This document shows, in pieces, positions 12,665 to 13,875 of a stretch of 13,875 bases of DNA (position 1 is its first letter; every line of letters starts with the position of its first letter). Origin of the DNA: Candidatus Parcubacteria bacterium. GTDB taxonomy: Bacteria > Patescibacteriota > Minisyncoccia > Phycocordibacterales > Phycocordibacteraceae. Below the pieces are notes generated by a model. That model ran no database searches and had not been told where the DNA came from. It was given only the letters and a program-made list of their open reading frames with translations. The stretch covers positions 1-13,875 of the forward strand of contig DAICZX010000029.1 in the NCBI GenBank assembly GCA_027310925.1. Reading direction: 5' to 3'. Made by a program: the position numbers and the translations under genes.

Positions 12665-12698
12665 GTGGCAACAGTAAAAGTTCTATTTCTAACGGGGT
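12621..12698. repeat. Imperfect inverted repeat spanning the glycosyltransferase start
   Basis: Arms at 12621-12635 (core CCCGTCAGAAATA) and 12684-12698 (core TATTTCTAACGGG) match at 12 of 13 core positions and enclose 48 nt. The right arm encodes the ISNGV part of the glycosyltransferase N-terminus and the left arm most of NPVRN in the minigene. It looks like a small palindromic insertion element at the gene junction. Confidence 0.6.
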
Positions 12699-13707
12699 GA
12701 AAAAAATAGCGCTTGTGACCGACGCATGGGCGCCGCAGGTCAACGGTGTCGTGCGGGTGCTCGCTGCGCTCATACCGCTTCTTGAGGCGCGCGGCTATAG
12801 TGTTACGGTCGTCGAGCCGAGGCAGTTCAAGACTATACCGATGCCGTTCTATCCGGAGATCCGCCTCTCGCTCTTCCCGCGCCGGCGCATCCGGAAGGTG
12901 CTCGAGGAGCTCAAGCCGGACGCCGTATGTATCGTGACGGAAGGAGTGCTCGGTTGGGCGGCGCGCTCGGTATGCCGAGAGAAGGGCATACCGTTCACGA
13001 CGTGGTATCACAGCCATTTTCAGCTCTATGTCGACGTGCGTCTCCATGGGCTCCTGCGCCCGATCTTCGCTTTCATACGTCATTTTCATTCCGCAGCCAT
13101 GCAGACGATGGTTTCGACCGAAAGTTTGAAACGGGAACTCGAGTCTGGGGGATTCAAGAACCTGGTCCTTATGCCGCTCGGCGACGACACGGAGCTTTTC
13201 ATCCGTAACCAGTCTCCGTCTTTGCCTGCGCTCCCGAAACCGGTGTTCGTGTATTTCAGTCGTCTCGCACCAGAGAAAAGCCCGGAAGAATTTTTGAACT
13301 TGAAATTACCGGGCACGAAGCTCGTCATCGGGCCCGGTCCCTTGCGCAAGAAACTCGAAAAGAAGTATGGAAAAGAAAACTTGTTTGTAGGACCAAAGAA
13401 AGGTCAGGAGCTGGTCGACTGGCTCTCCCTCGCCGATGTCTTCGTCTTCCCCTCACGCCCTGAGACCTTTGGGCTCGTCGCGCTCGAAGCGCTTGCTTGC
13501 GGCCTCCCGGTTGCAGCACATGATGTCATGGGTCCGCGAGATATTGTCACAGAAGGGAAGGACGGATATCTGGGTGATGATTTACAGACGATTGCAGTAC
13601 AGTGCCTTCGGCTTTCTCCTGCCGATTGCCGTGCGAAGGCAGAACAATTTTCTTGGGAACGTTCAGCAGACGCTCTCATAAAAAATCTCTTCCCCGTTCT
13701 TAGTTAG
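12661..13707 (+). CDS. Glycosyltransferase, family 4 type (GT-B fold)
   Basis: A 348-residue cytoplasmic or membrane-associated enzyme that transfers a sugar from an activated nucleotide sugar, by family a retaining enzyme. Conserved sequence starts at residue 15: KIALVTDAWAPQVNGVVRVL, the acceptor-side glycine loop of GT4 mannosyltransferases. The donor domain has VYFSRLAPEKSPEEF, GPGPLRKKLEKKYG, and the E-x7-E motif in FPSRPETFGLVALEALACG, followed by GPRDIVTEGKDGYL. It resembles phosphatidylinositol or diacylglycerol alpha-mannosyl/glucosyltransferases; donor and acceptor cannot be named. The first 14 residues come from the repeat at the gene start. GC content is visibly higher here than in the minus-strand array. 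No terminator follows. Confidence 0.9.
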   Translation: MSGNSKSSISNGVKKIALVTDAWAPQVNGVVRVLAALIPLLEARGYSVTVVEPRQFKTIPMPFYPEIRLSLFPRRRIRKVLEELKPDAVCIVTEGVLGWAARSVCREKGIPFTTWYHSHFQLYVDVRLHGLLRPIFAFIRHFHSAAMQTMVSTESLKRELESGGFKNLVLMPLGDDTELFIRNQSPSLPALPKPVFVYFSRLAPEKSPEEFLNLKLPGTKLVIGPGPLRKKLEKKYGKENLFVGPKKGQELVDWLSLADVFVFPSRPETFGLVALEALACGLPVAAHDVMGPRDIVTEGKDGYLGDDLQTIAVQCLRLSPADCRAKAEQFSWERSADALIKNLFPVLS

Positions 13708-13736
13708 TTGACAAACAACACATTTTTCTATATACA
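13708..13736 (+). promoter_or_regulatory. Consensus-like sigma70 promoter of the last gene
   Basis: TTGACA (13708-13713) is a perfect -35, and TATACA (13731-13736) follows after an ideal 17-nt spacer. It begins immediately after the glycosyltransferase stop. The predicted start is near 13743. Confidence 0.8.
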
Positions 13737-13756
13737 AAAGTCCAGCAACTTAACTC

Positions 13757-13778
13757 TGCTCTTTGAGGCCGAAGAGCA
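13757..13778 (+). promoter_or_regulatory. Leader hairpin in the 5' UTR of the last gene
   Basis: TGCTCTT (13757-13763) pairs perfectly with AAGAGCA (13772-13778) around an 8-nt loop, between the promoter and the Shine-Dalgarno at 13785-13792. There is no T run, so it is not a terminator. It may stabilise the mRNA or tune ribosome access. Confidence 0.4.
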
Positions 13779-13797
13779 TTTACTGAGGAGGTGGGAG

Positions 13798-13875
13798 ATG
13801 GAGAAGAAAAGTTTGTCGGGAACAGTTTTCTGCTCTTGCGCTATGGCCATATGGGTATTCGGCATGTGCACCGTG
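13798..13875 (+). CDS. N-terminus of an unidentified protein (runs off the window)
   Basis: ATG 13798 opens a frame that stays open for all 26 codons to the window end. It begins MEKKSLSGTVFCSCAMAIWV, a lysine-containing start followed by a hydrophobic, cysteine-containing stretch that could be a signal peptide or first membrane segment. The Shine-Dalgarno GAGGAGGT (13785-13792) is the strongest in the window and well placed. With the perfect TTGACA promoter this should be a well-expressed gene. Too little is present for a family call. Confidence 0.65.
   Translation, partial: MEKKSLSGTVFCSCAMAIWVFGMCTV

Noticed and set aside
12583..13089. 168-codon minus-strand frame opposite the glycosyltransferase
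   Set aside because: Arginine- and glutamate-rich antisense shadow of a GC-rich coding region; no motif or ribosome-binding site.
1..13875. CRISPR array or T-box riboswitch
   Set aside because: No regularly spaced direct repeats were found, and no T-box-like leader precedes valS.

Overview
The window looks like a chromosomal segment from a member of the Candidate Phyla Radiation (Patescibacteria, probably the Parcubacteria group). I infer this from protein style, not from a marker gene. The clues are an Ig-like plus peptidoglycan-binding secreted protein, a multi-pass DUF2914 protein, short versions of core enzymes (a 720-residue valyl-tRNA synthetase), many tight gene junctions and few strong Shine-Dalgarno sites. 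Base composition is moderate, and visibly more GC-rich from about 12.7 to 13.2 kb.

Layout. (1) 1-1000: the 3' end of a tRNA, a promoter, a secreted wall-binding protein, and a decayed zinc-ribbon fragment on the minus strand. (2) 1000-2763: csrA (minus) with its own terminator, then a plus-strand run of a small membrane protein, tRNA-Phe(GAA) and a DUF2914 membrane protein whose ATG lies 2 nt after the tRNA. (3) 10046 down to 2771: a long minus-strand array headed by tRNA-Val(GAC): TrmH/RlmB-type SPOUT methyltransferase, RlmI-type methyltransferase, DHH phosphoesterase, tsaD, valS, a PrsW-type membrane protease and an Hsp20 chaperone. Most gaps are under 30 nt, and an extended -10 promoter precedes the tRNA. 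It reads as a translation and RNA-modification operon with a protein-quality-control tail.

(4) 10.1-10.8 kb: an unrecognised 158-residue protein with a good promoter and Shine-Dalgarno site. Downstream is an intergenic stretch with promoter-like and terminator-like signals that could encode a roughly 95-nt RNA. (5) 10.9-12.0 kb: a degraded integration zone. It holds an IS30-family transposase that has lost its N-terminus and catalytic core, a likely serine-recombinase C-terminal remnant running up to the 3' end of tRNA-Glu(UUC), and tRNA-Ser(CGA) followed by a second exact copy of its 3' end plus an inverted copy of its T-arm. (6) 12.0-13.7 kb: a DedA-family membrane protein and a family-4-type glycosyltransferase, linked by a 15-codon minigene that overlaps both through ATGA junctions and sits in an imperfect inverted repeat. 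(7) 13.7 kb to the end: a consensus-like promoter, a leader hairpin, a strong Shine-Dalgarno site and the first 26 codons of a gene that leaves the window.

No CRISPR array, defence island or obvious new multi-gene system was found. The most unusual signals are regulatory or structural: coding genes that start 2 nt after tRNAs, the possible small RNA, the tRNA-Ser end duplication, and the double-overlap minigene.
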